Part shown: positions 40,165-48,678 of the stretch, in pieces
Layout: every line of letters begins with the position of its first letter
Position numbering within the stretch: position 1 is the stretch's first letter
Assembly (NCBI RefSeq): GCF_030512175.1
Contig: NZ_JAULBL010000002.1
Coordinates: 1,176,149 to 1,240,148, forward strand
DNA length: 64,000 bases
Origin: Paeniglutamicibacter sulfureus
GTDB lineage: Bacteria > Actinomycetota > Actinomycetes > Actinomycetales > Micrococcaceae
Direction: 5' to 3'
Notes under the pieces: generated by a model
Told to the model about the DNA's origin: nothing
The model's database searches: none
What the model saw: the letters and a program-made list of their open reading frames with translations, nothing else
Made by a program: the position numbers and the translations under genes

Positions 40165-42126
40165 ATGGATACGCATTTGCCCTATGGCTCCTGGCCCTCG
40201 CCCATCACCGCCGAACATGTCGCCGCCGGGACCACCCCGGTGGGCGGCGGGGCATTTGTGGGCCAGGAGCTTTGGTGGCTCGAGGCCCGCCCGGCCGAGG
40301 ACGGGCGGCTGACGGTGCTGGCCCGCCACTCCGATTCCGCCGGGGCGACGCGCGAACTACTCGCCGCCCCCTTCAGCGTCCGCAGCCGCGTCAACGAGTA
40401 CGGCGGAGCGGCCTGGGCCGCCATCGAGGCGGGAGCGGGACACCGACTGGTGTTCGTGAACTTCGCCGACCAGCGCCTGTACGCGGTGGACGCCGGCGGC
40501 GGAACGCCGGTGCCATTGACCCCCGCCAGCGCCGGGGAGGACGGGGATCCGCAATTGCGCTTCGCCGAGATCATTCCCGGCCCGACCCCGGGGCAGGTGC
40601 TGGCCATCTGCGAGGACCACCGCACCGAACTTCGCCGCTACATTGCCTCGATCCCGCTGGACGGATCGGCTGCGGAGGATCCCGGCGCGCTGGGGGAAGT
40701 CACCCCCTCCTCGCGCTTCGTGGCCGCTCCGCGGCTGAACCCCTCGGCAACCCGGATCACCTGGATCTCCTGGGAACACCCGCAGATGCCGTGGGACGGC
40801 ACCGAGCTGCACGTGGCCGACCTGGAATCCCTGGCCGCGGTCAACGACACCGTGCTGGCGGGGTCCACCACGGAATCGGTGCTGCAGCCCGAATGGCTCG
40901 GCGAGGACAAGCTGGTCTTCGTCTCGGACCGCAGCGGCTGGTGGAACCCCTACCTGCACGACCTGGCCAGCGGAACCCAGCGGGCCCTGTGCGAGCGCCC
41001 CGAGGAATTCGCCGGACCCCTGTGGGCCGTGGGACAGACCTGGTACAAGGTCATCGACGCGGACACGCTGCTGGTTACCCACGGGACCCACGGCACCTCC
41101 TTGGCCACGCTGGATGTGTCCAGCGGGGAGCTTAGCCAACTGGTGCTTCCCTTCACCCGCATCTCGCCATCGGCGCTGAGCGGACAACGGTTGCTGGCCA
41201 CCGCCACCTCGCTGGTGGAAGGGGACGGGCTGCGGCTCATCGACCTCGACACCCTGGCCACCGAAAACATCTCGCTGGCACTGAAGGCGCTGCCCGATCC
41301 CGAGGTGCTCCCGGGCGCCGAGGCCATGGAGTTCCGCACGGCCGACGGCTCGCGCGTCTACGCCCATGTGTATGAGCCGAAGCTGGGCAACCTCGCCGGA
41401 CCCGAGGGGGATCTGCCGCCCTATGTGGCCTTCGTCCACGGCGGCCCCACCGCCCAGGCCTTTGCCCAGCTCTCGCTGTCAATCGCCTACTACACCTCCC
41501 GCGGCATCGGGGTGGTTGACGTGAACTACGGCGGCTCCACCGGATTCGGGCGGGCCTACCGCGAGCGCCTGCGCGGGGCCTGGGGCGTGGTCGACGTGCA
41601 GGACACCGTCGCGGTGCTCGAGGGCCTGGTGGCGGCGGGCATGGCAGATCCCAAGCGCCTGGCCATCGAGGGCGGGTCCGCAGGAGGCTGGACAGTGCTC
41701 AGCGCGCTGACCACCACCAAGACCTTCTCCGCCGGGATCTCCCGGTACGGGGTCTCGGACCTGGTGGGCCTGGTGCAAGACACCCACGATTTCGAGTCGC
41801 GCTACATGGACTCCCTGGTCGGGCCGTACCCGGAAGCCGCCGAGCTCTATGCCCAACGCGCGCCGATCAACCACGTGGACGAAATCAGCTGCCCGGTGCT
41901 GCTGCTGCAGGGCGACCAGGACAAGGTGGTGCCGCCGGCCCAGTCGCAGGTGGTGGCCGACGCGCTGGCGGCCAACGGCATCCCGCACGCCTACGTGCTG
42001 TTCAAGGGTGAGCAGCACGGCTTCCGCCGGGCGGAAAACATCGTCACGGCGCTGGAAACCTCGCTGGGCTTCTATGCCGCGGTCTTCGGCTTCGAGGCGG
42101 ATGTCCCGGTGCTCGAACTGAGTTAG
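40165..42126 (+). CDS. S9-family (prolyl oligopeptidase-like) serine peptidase
   Basis: A 653-residue cytoplasmic S9C-type peptidase, with an N-terminal beta-propeller (~1-390) and a C-terminal alpha/beta-hydrolase domain. The catalytic triad is visible: Ser in IEGGSAGGWTVLSAL (~504), Asp in LLQGDQDKVVPP (~582), His in KGEQHGFRRAEN (~617). The oxyanion/substrate stretch VDVNYGGSTGFGRAYRERL precedes the Ser. It resembles actinobacterial acylaminoacyl-peptidase-like proteins. No signal peptide. The DAO-type oxidoreductase follows after 57 bp. Confidence 0.9.
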   Translation: MDTHLPYGSWPSPITAEHVAAGTTPVGGGAFVGQELWWLEARPAEDGRLTVLARHSDSAGATRELLAAPFSVRSRVNEYGGAAWAAIEAGAGHRLVFVNFADQRLYAVDAGGGTPVPLTPASAGEDGDPQLRFAEIIPGPTPGQVLAICEDHRTELRRYIASIPLDGSAAEDPGALGEVTPSSRFVAAPRLNPSATRITWISWEHPQMPWDGTELHVADLESLAAVNDTVLAGSTTESVLQPEWLGEDKLVFVSDRSGWWNPYLHDLASGTQRALCERPEEFAGPLWAVGQTWYKVIDADTLLVTHGTHGTSLATLDVSSGELSQLVLPFTRISPSALSGQRLLATATSLVEGDGLRLIDLDTLATENISLALKALPDPEVLPGAEAMEFRTADGSRVYAHVYEPKLGNLAGPEGDLPPYVAFVHGGPTAQAFAQLSLSIAYYTSRGIGVVDVNYGGSTGFGRAYRERLRGAWGVVDVQDTVAVLEGLVAAGMADPKRLAIEGGSAGGWTVLSALTTTKTFSAGISRYGVSDLVGLVQDTHDFESRYMDSLVGPYPEAAELYAQRAPINHVDEISCPVLLLQGDQDKVVPPAQSQVVADALAANGIPHAYVLFKGEQHGFRRAENIVTALETSLGFYAAVFGFEADVPVLELS

Positions 42127-42183
42127 CCCACGCCAATCACCGCCGCCGGTGCCCCGGTGCGCCGGAAGGAACCAGGAGAGCAG

Positions 42184-43575
42184 ATGACCGCCAACGGAAA
42201 CGTGTCGTTTTGGTATGCCGCCGACGGGCTGCCCTCCCCGCGCCCGGCGCTCGCCGGGGACTTGGACGTCGATGTGGCGATCGTCGGTGCCGGGTACACG
42301 GGGCTGTGGACCGCCTACTACCTGGCCAAGGCCGATCCCTCCCTGCGCATTGCCGTGCTGGAGGCGCGCTTTGCCGGGTTCGGGGCCTCCGGGCGCAACG
42401 GCGGGTGGCTGGCCAGCACGATCACCGGCGGCCGTGCCGGGTACCTCAGGAGCCACGGCCGGGCCCTGGTGGGCGACTTCCAACGGATGCTCAACGACAC
42501 CGTCGACGAGGTCATGTCCGTGGCTGCGGCCGAAGGCATCGAGGCGCACATCGTCAAGGGCGGCGAGCTGCTGGTGGCCCGCAACACCGCCCAGCTGACC
42601 CGGCTCGAGGCCCTGGCTGCCGAACAGGCCACGTGGCCGGAGGACGACGCGGTGCGGCTGTCGGCCGATGAAACCAACGCGCGGGTCCGCGTCGCCGGGG
42701 CGTTGGGCGGCATCCACATCCCGCATTGCGCACGCATCCACCCGGCCAAATTGGTGCAGGGGTTGGCGCAGGCGGTTCAACGCCTCGGCGTGGTGATCCA
42801 TGAAAACACGCTGGTGACCGAGATCCGGGCCGGAGGGCGGGGGACACCGGCAACCGCCGTGACTGAACGCGGGACCGTGCGTGCCGCCCACGTGCTGCGG
42901 GCCACCGAGGGTTTCACCGCGAATCTGGCCTCGGCGCACCGCGACTGGCTGCCAATGAACTCCTCCATGATCGTCACCGAGCCGCTGGATGCGGCAGCGT
43001 GGGCAGGGATCGGTTGGGAGGGCTGCGAGACCCTCGAGGATTTCGCCCATGCCTACGTGTACCTGCAGCGCACGCACGACGGTCGCATCGCCATTGGCGG
43101 TCGCGGGGTGCCCTACCGTTTTGGCTCGCGCACCGACATGGACGGGGCCACGCAACCCAAGACCATCAAGACGTTGACGGGCATCCTGCATTCGATGTTT
43201 CCAGCTGCCGACGGCGCTCGGATCGAGCATGCCTGGTCCGGGGTGCTGGGGGTGCCTCGCGACTGGAAGGCCACGGTCAACTACGATCCGGCCACGGGAC
43301 TCGGCTTCGCCGGGGGATATGTGGGCACCGGCGTGACCGCGACCAACCTCGCCGGAAGCACTCTCGCCGACCTGGTCCTGGGCCGGGACACCAAGGCCAT
43401 TTCCATGCCGTGGGTCAACCGCACGGTGCGGCGCTGGGAACCGGAACCGCTTCGCTGGATCGGGGTCCAGGCGATGTACGCGATGTACCACCGAGCGGAC
43501 CGGCAGGAAGCCGGCGGCCGGGCCACCACTTCGCCGCTGGCGCTGCTGGCGGACAAGGTCTCCGGGCGCCGCTAA
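42184..43575 (+). CDS. DAO-type FAD-dependent oxidoreductase
   Basis: A 463-residue amine/amino-acid oxidase-like flavoprotein of the DAO (PuuB/gamma-glutamylputrescine-oxidase-like) group. Motifs: VDVAIVGAGYTGLWTAYYLA (FAD Rossmann, ~28-47), FGASGRNGGWLAS (~68-80; the GASGRNGG signature) and GLGFAGGYVGTGVTATNLAG near the C-terminus. AGGAGAGC precedes the ATG at 42184. It probably oxidises an amine or N-methyl amino acid. Order and spacing suggest it belongs to the S9 peptidase transcript. Confidence 0.85.
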   Translation: MTANGNVSFWYAADGLPSPRPALAGDLDVDVAIVGAGYTGLWTAYYLAKADPSLRIAVLEARFAGFGASGRNGGWLASTITGGRAGYLRSHGRALVGDFQRMLNDTVDEVMSVAAAEGIEAHIVKGGELLVARNTAQLTRLEALAAEQATWPEDDAVRLSADETNARVRVAGALGGIHIPHCARIHPAKLVQGLAQAVQRLGVVIHENTLVTEIRAGGRGTPATAVTERGTVRAAHVLRATEGFTANLASAHRDWLPMNSSMIVTEPLDAAAWAGIGWEGCETLEDFAHAYVYLQRTHDGRIAIGGRGVPYRFGSRTDMDGATQPKTIKTLTGILHSMFPAADGARIEHAWSGVLGVPRDWKATVNYDPATGLGFAGGYVGTGVTATNLAGSTLADLVLGRDTKAISMPWVNRTVRRWEPEPLRWIGVQAMYAMYHRADRQEAGGRATTSPLALLADKVSGRR

Positions 43576-43600
43576 CCACGCGCGGGTGCGCCACGCAAAA

Positions 43601-43634
43601 AGAGGCGCGGTCCCCTTGGTGGGACCGCGCCTCT
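43601..43634 (-). terminator. Rho-independent terminator
   Basis: AGAGGCGCGGTCCC (43601-43614) and GGGACCGCGCCTCT (43621-43634) form a perfect 14-bp stem with a 6-nt loop. On the minus strand it is followed by TTTTTGCG, so it terminates the AAHS transporter gene. It also lies 25 bp beyond the plus-strand stop at 43575 and may serve both. Confidence 0.88.
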
Positions 43635-43650
43635 GCTCTGGCAGCGATGT

Positions 43651-44994
43651 CTAGTCGAGAACCGCCTCGCGTTCGGCACTGCGCGCCGGGGCGGACGTGT
43701 CGGTGATGCGCGGCGGGATCATTGCCACGGACAGTGCCGCAACCACGCCGACGATGGCGAAGAAGACGAAGTTGAACTGGAAGTTCATGCCGGTGGAGGC
43801 GATCCAGCCGCCGATGATCGGCCCGGAGATGGCGCCGAGCCGGGCGAAGGACAACGCCCAGCCGGTTGCCGTGCCGCGCTGGGCCGCGGGGTAGTAGTCG
43901 GCGATGTAACCGGTGAGCACCAGGGAGGTGGAGATCGAGCCGATGCCCGCGAAGGCAACGAAGCACAGGTTGATGAACATGGTGTTCGGGAACATCAGCA
44001 GCAGGATGCCGCCGGCGCCGAGCAGGAAGAAGATCACCAGGATGGGCTTCTGGCCGAACTTGTCGGCCATGGCGCCAAGGGCCAGGCCGCCGGCGGCCGA
44101 GGCCAGGGAGAAGACCAGCAGGAACGTCAGCGAGGTGCCCAGGTCATAGCCGGCCTTGCGCATGATTTGCGGAAGCCACGTGTTCAGTCCGTAGACCAGC
44201 ACCATGCCGCAGAACAACGAGATCCAGAAGAAGACCGTGGAGCGCAGGTACTTGCCGGAGAACATTGCGCCCATGACCTCGCGCCACGGGACCTTGGCGC
44301 CTGGCCTGGCCGGGGGCACCGGCTTGTAGTCGCGCACGTTGAGCTTGGCGGCCAACGCCTTGGCCTCGGAGATCTTGCCCTTGGAGACCAGGTATTCGAG
44401 GGATTCCGGGAGCATCCAGGCGATCAGCGGCAGGAGGAGGATAGGCAGAGCACCGACTGCGACGACCCAGCGCCAGCCCAGCACGGGAAGCAGGTTCATT
44501 GCCACCAGTGCGGCGGCAACGATGCCCAGCGAGTAGCCGGAGTACATGATTCCGTAGTTCAGCGAGCGCTTCTTGGGAGCCGAGTATTCAATGGTCAGCG
44601 CTGCGGCGACGGGGATGATGCCGCCCATGCCCAGGCCGCCGAGGAATCGGAAGAGGCCGAAGATCTCCGGGGTCGGGGCCATCGCGGCTCCGGCCTGGGT
44701 GATGGTGAATATGACCATGGCGAGCATCAGCATCTTGCGACGTCCAATGATGTCGCTCAGCGTCCCGATGAACAAGGCGCCGAAGAGCATGCCGGCAAGC
44801 GCGTAGGCGCCCAGGCCGCCGAGCTCCATCGGGGAGAGCGACCATGCCTTGTATTCGGCAAGCGCCGGCAACACCGCTCCGAGCACACCGACGTCGTAGC
44901 CTTCGGCCAGGATGGCCAGCCAGCAGGCGAACAGCACAATGCCGGTGGTCCGTTTGGGAATGTTCCAGTCCGAAACCGTGGGTGAAGACGCCAC
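43651..44994 (-). CDS. AAHS-type aromatic acid MFS transporter
   Basis: A 447-residue, 12-TM aromatic acid:H+ symporter (PcaK/BenK-like). Motifs: LFACWLAILAEGYDVGVLGA (TM1; the DYD/EGYD aromatic-acid motif), GTLSDIIGRRKMLMLA (loop 2-3), GGLGMGGIIPVAAALTIEY and ALGAMADKFGQKPILV. The family takes up benzoate-like acids. It is divergent from the thioesterase at 45103, with a copy of the island's dyad operator in between, so it is a likely importer for the aryl-CoA pathway downstream. Confidence 0.88.
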   Translation of the reverse strand: MASSPTVSDWNIPKRTTGIVLFACWLAILAEGYDVGVLGAVLPALAEYKAWSLSPMELGGLGAYALAGMLFGALFIGTLSDIIGRRKMLMLAMVIFTITQAGAAMAPTPEIFGLFRFLGGLGMGGIIPVAAALTIEYSAPKKRSLNYGIMYSGYSLGIVAAALVAMNLLPVLGWRWVVAVGALPILLLPLIAWMLPESLEYLVSKGKISEAKALAAKLNVRDYKPVPPARPGAKVPWREVMGAMFSGKYLRSTVFFWISLFCGMVLVYGLNTWLPQIMRKAGYDLGTSLTFLLVFSLASAAGGLALGAMADKFGQKPILVIFFLLGAGGILLLMFPNTMFINLCFVAFAGIGSISTSLVLTGYIADYYPAAQRGTATGWALSFARLGAISGPIIGGWIASTGMNFQFNFVFFAIVGVVAALSVAMIPPRITDTSAPARSAEREAVLD

Positions 44995-45062
44995 GTTGTT
45001 CTCCTTGGGTGATGGGAAGGCGATTGGGGTGGTGCGGGGATCCCTAGTATTATGTCGTTAAA

Positions 45063-45076
45063 GTGACGCACGTTAC
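45063..45076. promoter_or_regulatory. Dyad operator copy A (GTGACG-CA-CGTTAC)
   Basis: GTGACGCACGTTAC is an imperfect palindrome (GTnACG-NN-CGTnAC). Closely similar 14-mers lie at 55174-55187 and 56735-56748, each in a divergent promoter of the same island. It sits between the AAHS transporter and the thioesterase gene. The PaaX-family protein at 55783 is the likely binder. Confidence 0.6.
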
Positions 45077-45102
45077 AATAGTTGGATGGAGATTGGTTGT
45101 CG

Positions 45103-45582
45103 ATGGTCAAGAATTCGATTCACATGCAACCGTCCGGCGATGCCTCGGTCGACGCGCTGCTGGGCGGGTTCCTCGCTGGCGCCGTGGCCGGAACCTCGCT
45201 GCTCCGCACTATCGAATGGGTCGACACCGACGCTGCGGGGCACCAACACAACTCCGTGATCATGCGGATGGTCGAAGCCGCGGAGGCCAAGCTGTTCCGG
45301 GAACTGGGAGCCGCCTCGTATTTTGCCATTGCACCCCGGGTCCGCCATGAAATCGACTACCGCGCCAAACTCTACTTCGGGCAGGCGGTGAGCACGGCCA
45401 TCGTTATCGAACATGTCGGCACCACATCCATGGGCTTTGCCTTCAAGGTCTGGGGACATCCGCACGAGATGCGTGAAGCCGTGCTGGCCGCGGAGGGTCG
45501 CTTTGTCACGGTCTGCGTGCCCGAAGGTTCCGAGAAGTCCGCGCCCTGGCCCGAGTCGATACGCCTGGCGCTTCACGGGTAG
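45103..45582 (+). CDS. Hot-dog fold acyl-CoA thioesterase
   Basis: A 159-residue 4-hydroxybenzoyl-CoA-thioesterase-like (YbgC/FadM type) protein. The active-site stretch is WVDTDAAGHQHNSVIMRMVE (~residues 36-55), matching D-x-D-x-x-G-H-x-x-N-S followed by a helix with E. The second-half strands are typical of the hot-dog fold. TTG 45082 is an alternative start; the ATG at 45103 with GGAGA ten bases upstream was preferred. It is probably controlled by the dyad just upstream. Likely role: release of an aromatic or ring-cleavage acid from CoA. Confidence 0.75.
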   Translation: MVKNSIHMQPSGDASVDALLGGFLAGAVAGTSLLRTIEWVDTDAAGHQHNSVIMRMVEAAEAKLFRELGAASYFAIAPRVRHEIDYRAKLYFGQAVSTAIVIEHVGTTSMGFAFKVWGHPHEMREAVLAAEGRFVTVCVPEGSEKSAPWPESIRLALHG

Positions 45583-45585
45583 CGC

Positions 45586-45604
45586 GGGGGGGGGGGGGGG
45601 GGGG
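45586..45604. repeat. 19-nt poly-G tract
   Basis: Nineteen consecutive G residues begin 4 bp after the thioesterase stop. Nothing comparable occurs elsewhere in the window. Slippage could alter tract length, but no intact gene reads across it. Confidence 0.85.
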
Positions 45605-45926
45605 TCCATGTGACGGCTGCTTGGAGCCGCCCGGGAGTATGCGGCGATGTCCAAGCGCTTCGCCAACGGTTTCGACCACCCGCCGGATTTTGCCGAACGG
45701 TTCATGGGCGAGCAAGCCACGGCTTCCTGCCTTTTCCTTCGAATCGGTGCGTTGGCGCCATCGCCGCCTCCCTCTCCCGCCGGGGGTTTAGAGAAGTCCC
45801 AGCGCCATCGACGGTGCGGTAAAGCGGTGCCTGGCTGCGCCACCCAGAGTTTGGCCCGCGGGTGATCCGCAATGTGAGAAGGGGTTTTTCCGGGACCGGT
45901 TTGACTGATATGTTGGCCAAGATCTA
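45605..45926. other. Gene-free stretch after the poly-G tract
   Basis: About 320 bp with no convincing gene. Around 45647-45725 one frame is protein-like for about 25 residues (SKRFANGFDHPPDFAERFMG) and then decays, so this may be a gene remnant. A short, poor hairpin and an A/T-richer promoter-like end lead to the palindrome at 45927. Confidence 0.4.
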
Positions 45927-45946
45927 TGTATGACGATCGTCATACA
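45927..45946. promoter_or_regulatory. Perfect 20-bp palindrome upstream of the cyclase/ThDP operon
   Basis: TGTATGACGATCGTCATACA is a perfect 20-bp palindrome, 62 bp before the cyclase ATG. Its length and TNGTATGAC..GTCATAC form are reminiscent of GntR/FadR-type operators. It differs from the GTGACG dyad of the neighbouring genes, suggesting a second regulator, encoded outside this window. Confidence 0.65.
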
Positions 45947-46007
45947 AGCTATATGGCGATCCTTACGGGCGTCAATTCGCCGTCCACCCCTAAGCACTGG
46001 AGTTCCG

Positions 46008-46790
46008 ATGAGTCCTGTTCATGCAGTCCTGGCGTCCTTGGCCGCCGGTGCCATTGAAATCCACGACCTGACCGCGCCGCTGTCGGCCGAAACGCCTACC
46101 CTTGTGTTACCGGAACCATTCTCGAACCTGATTGATTTCAGCATCGAGCAGGTCTCCGCATACAACGAGCCGGGGCCGTTCTGGAAGCACCACAACATCC
46201 ACACCGGCGAACACATCGGCACGCACATCGACGCGCCGATCCACTGGGTCACCGGCAAGGACGGCAAGGATGTTTCCCAACTGGACCCCGCCCGCCTCAT
46301 CGGCCCGGCGGTCGTGCTCGACTTCAGCGCCGAGGCCGCGGCCGACCCCGACTTTCTGGTCGACGTGGAGCACTTGGTTGCCTGGCAGGAGGAACACGGC
46401 GCCTTCCCCGCGAACTCGTGGCTGTTCTTCCGCACCGGATGGGACCAGTACGGACATGACAAGCAGGCGTTCCTGAACGTTGACGACAATGGATCGCACA
46501 CCCCGGGCTTCACCGCCGAGTGCGCCAAATGGATCGCCGGGCAACCGGAGATCTCCGGAGTCGGGGTGGAAACCGTGGGCATCGACGCCGGCAACGCCGG
46601 GGCACTCACCCCTCCGTTCCCGATGCACCATTTCCTGCTGGGCGCAGACAAATACGGGATCACCTCGCTGAAAAACCTGGCCAAGCTGCCCACCTTCGGC
46701 GCGATGGTCGTGGTGGCCCCGCTGCCTATCGTCGGAGGCACCGGATCACCGGCGCGCGTGCTGGCCATGGTGGGAGGTAACCCGGCATGA
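46008..46790 (+). CDS. Cyclase-family metal hydrolase (kynurenine formamidase-like fold)
   Basis: A 260-residue protein of the 'cyclase' (PF04199/KynB) family. The metal-ligand motif HTGEHIGTHIDAPIHW lies at residues ~65-80 (HxGTHxDxPxH). Other matches are AIEIHDLTAPLSAETPTLVL at the N-terminus and GIDAGNAGALTPPFPMHHFL near ~190-210. Family members include kynurenine formamidase and isatin hydrolase. It is coupled by a 4-bp overlap to the ThDP enzyme, so it may prepare the oxo acid or lactone for that enzyme. The ATG at 46008 is the only start in the conserved region. Confidence 0.82.
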   Translation: MSPVHAVLASLAAGAIEIHDLTAPLSAETPTLVLPEPFSNLIDFSIEQVSAYNEPGPFWKHHNIHTGEHIGTHIDAPIHWVTGKDGKDVSQLDPARLIGPAVVLDFSAEAAADPDFLVDVEHLVAWQEEHGAFPANSWLFFRTGWDQYGHDKQAFLNVDDNGSHTPGFTAECAKWIAGQPEISGVGVETVGIDAGNAGALTPPFPMHHFLLGADKYGITSLKNLAKLPTFGAMVVVAPLPIVGGTGSPARVLAMVGGNPA

Positions 46791-48445
46791 ACGTTGCACA
46801 ACTCGTAGGCAAGACCCTGGCCGAGCTGGGCGTTGGCCACTGCTTCGGCGTGGTGGGCTCGGGAAACTTCACCATCACCAACGCCCTCATGGAGCACGGC
46901 GTGCCGTTCACCGCCGCCCGGCACGAGGGCGGGGCCGCCACCATGGCCGATGCCTATTCGCGCACCAGCGGCAAGGTCTCCCTGCTCTCGGTCCACCAGG
47001 GCTGCGGGCTGACCAACGCCGCCACCGGCATCGGCGAGGCGGCCAAGTCCCGCACGCCGATGATCGTGCTGGCCGCCGAGGCAGCACCCTCCGCCGTCTA
47101 CTCGAACTTCGCCATGGACCAGGACGGCTTTGCCGCCTCCGTCCATGCGGTGCCCGAGCGCGTGCATTCGGCAGCCAGCGCCGTGGCCGACACCGTCCGT
47201 GCCTACCGACGCGCGGTCAACGACCGCCGCACCGTGGTACTGAACCTGCCGCTGAACGTGCAGGCGCAGAAAGTCGCCGGGGAGCAGGCCACGGCACCGC
47301 CAGCCGTTGTCCCGGCCGAACCCATCAGGCCCTCACGTGCTTCGGTTCAGGCACTGGCCGGCCTGCTGGCCGGCGCGCAGCGCCCGGTGTTTGTTGCGGG
47401 CCGTGGCGGGCGCGGAGCCAGGGACGAGATCCTGGCCCTGGCGAAGCACACGGGCGCGCTGGTGGCCACCTCCGCGGTGGCCAAGGGCCTGTTCAACCAG
47501 GACGACTTCAACCTCGGCATCTCCGGTGGCTTCTCTTCCCCGCTGGCAGCCGAACTGATCACCGGCGCCGATCTCATCGTTGGGTTCGGCTGTGCCTTGA
47601 ACATGTGGACGATGCGCCACGGGCACCTGATCGGCACGGAAACCAAGGTCGTCCAGGTCGATCTTGAGGAACAGGCCCTAGGCGCCAATCGCCCCATCGA
47701 TTTAGGTGTGGTGGGGGACTCGGCGCAGTGTGCAGCCGATGTGCTCGACGCACTTGTCGCCGGGAACGTCCAAGCGCGCGAGGGCTATCGGAGCGGGTCC
47801 GTGAAAGCGCGGATCGACGAATCCATCCACTGGCAGCAGGTCTACTTCGAGGACCTCTCCGACGGGCAATACATCGACCCGCGCACCCTGACCACGGCAC
47901 TCGATCGGATACTGCCGACCGAACGCATCGTGAGCGTCGATTCAGGGAACTTCATGGGCTACCCCAGCCAGTTCCTCTCGGTGCCCGACGAGTTCGGCTT
48001 CTGCTTCACCCAAGCCTTCCAGTCCATCGGCCTGGGCCTGTACACGGCCATCGGCGCCGGGCTGGCGCAGCCGGGACGGATCCCGGTGCTGGGAACAGGG
48101 GACGGCGGCTTCCACATGGCCATCGCGGAGCTGGATACCGCGGTGCGGCTGAACATGCCGTTGGTATGCACAGTCTACAACGACGCCGCCTACGGGGCCG
48201 AGGTCCATCACTTCGCGCTCGAGGACCCGGAAGCCGACATGAGCTCGGTGCAATTCCCCGACACGGACTTTGCGGCGATTGGGCGTGGTTTCGGGGCCGA
48301 TGGGATCACCGTGCGGACGCTCGCCGACCTGGATGCGGTGCAAACATGGCTGGATTCGAACCCGAGCCGGCCGCTGGTCATCGATGCGAAGATCGCCTCG
48401 GACTCAGGTTCCTGGTGGCTAGCCGAGGCCTTCAAGGGGCACTGA
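46787..48445 (+). CDS. ThDP-dependent enzyme (benzoylformate decarboxylase/ALS-like)
   Basis: A 552-residue thiamin-diphosphate enzyme. Catalytic Glu lies in FTAARHEGGAATMADAYSR (~46-56). The middle domain spans ~190-330. The cofactor motif GDGGFHMAIAELDTAVRLNM...VYNDAAYGAEV at ~440-475 has YND where NN is more usual. It may be a 2-oxo-acid decarboxylase or carboligase. ATG at 46787 overlaps the cyclase stop. The pair lies inside the aromatic catabolic island but has its own palindrome upstream, so a separate inducer is likely. Confidence 0.82.
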   Translation: MNVAQLVGKTLAELGVGHCFGVVGSGNFTITNALMEHGVPFTAARHEGGAATMADAYSRTSGKVSLLSVHQGCGLTNAATGIGEAAKSRTPMIVLAAEAAPSAVYSNFAMDQDGFAASVHAVPERVHSAASAVADTVRAYRRAVNDRRTVVLNLPLNVQAQKVAGEQATAPPAVVPAEPIRPSRASVQALAGLLAGAQRPVFVAGRGGRGARDEILALAKHTGALVATSAVAKGLFNQDDFNLGISGGFSSPLAAELITGADLIVGFGCALNMWTMRHGHLIGTETKVVQVDLEEQALGANRPIDLGVVGDSAQCAADVLDALVAGNVQAREGYRSGSVKARIDESIHWQQVYFEDLSDGQYIDPRTLTTALDRILPTERIVSVDSGNFMGYPSQFLSVPDEFGFCFTQAFQSIGLGLYTAIGAGLAQPGRIPVLGTGDGGFHMAIAELDTAVRLNMPLVCTVYNDAAYGAEVHHFALEDPEADMSSVQFPDTDFAAIGRGFGADGITVRTLADLDAVQTWLDSNPSRPLVIDAKIASDSGSWWLAEAFKGH

Positions 48446-48471
48446 CCCCGGGACCTCGGACGGCACTGGCG

Positions 48472-48508
48472 AAGTCCCGGCGGGGGATAAGGCTCCCCAC
48501 CGGGACTT
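48472..48508 (+). terminator. Terminator after the ThDP gene
   Basis: AAGTCCCGG (48472-48480) pairs with CCGGGACTT (48500-48508), with an inner GGGG/CCCC stem, and is followed by TCTTG. It begins 27 nt past the plus-strand stop at 48445. Confidence 0.65.
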
Positions 48509-48623
48509 TCTTGCCTTCGAGCGGCCCCGCCCGGGTCCATCCACGACGACCCAAGCTCCACATCGGATCCCGCGGTGCACGGACGACAACTCGGCATGCC
48601 CTCCAAGGGGACAACGCAGAGAA

Positions 48624-48662
48624 GGAGCGGCCCGACCCGCTTGTCGCGAATCGAACCGCTCC
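48624..48662 (-). terminator. Hairpin after the aryl-CoA operon
   Basis: GGAGCGG (48624-48630) pairs with CCGCTCC (48656-48662) across a 25-nt loop that can itself fold. It begins 17 nt past the stop of the bifunctional monooxygenase and is followed on the minus strand by TTCTCTG. Moderate evidence only. Confidence 0.45.
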
Positions 48663-48678
48663 CGCTCTGATTCCGAAG

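Noticed and set aside
45610-45865. Short open frames after the poly-G tract
   Set aside because: No ribosome-binding site, no consistent codon bias and decay into low-complexity text after ~25 residues; treated as possible remnant only.
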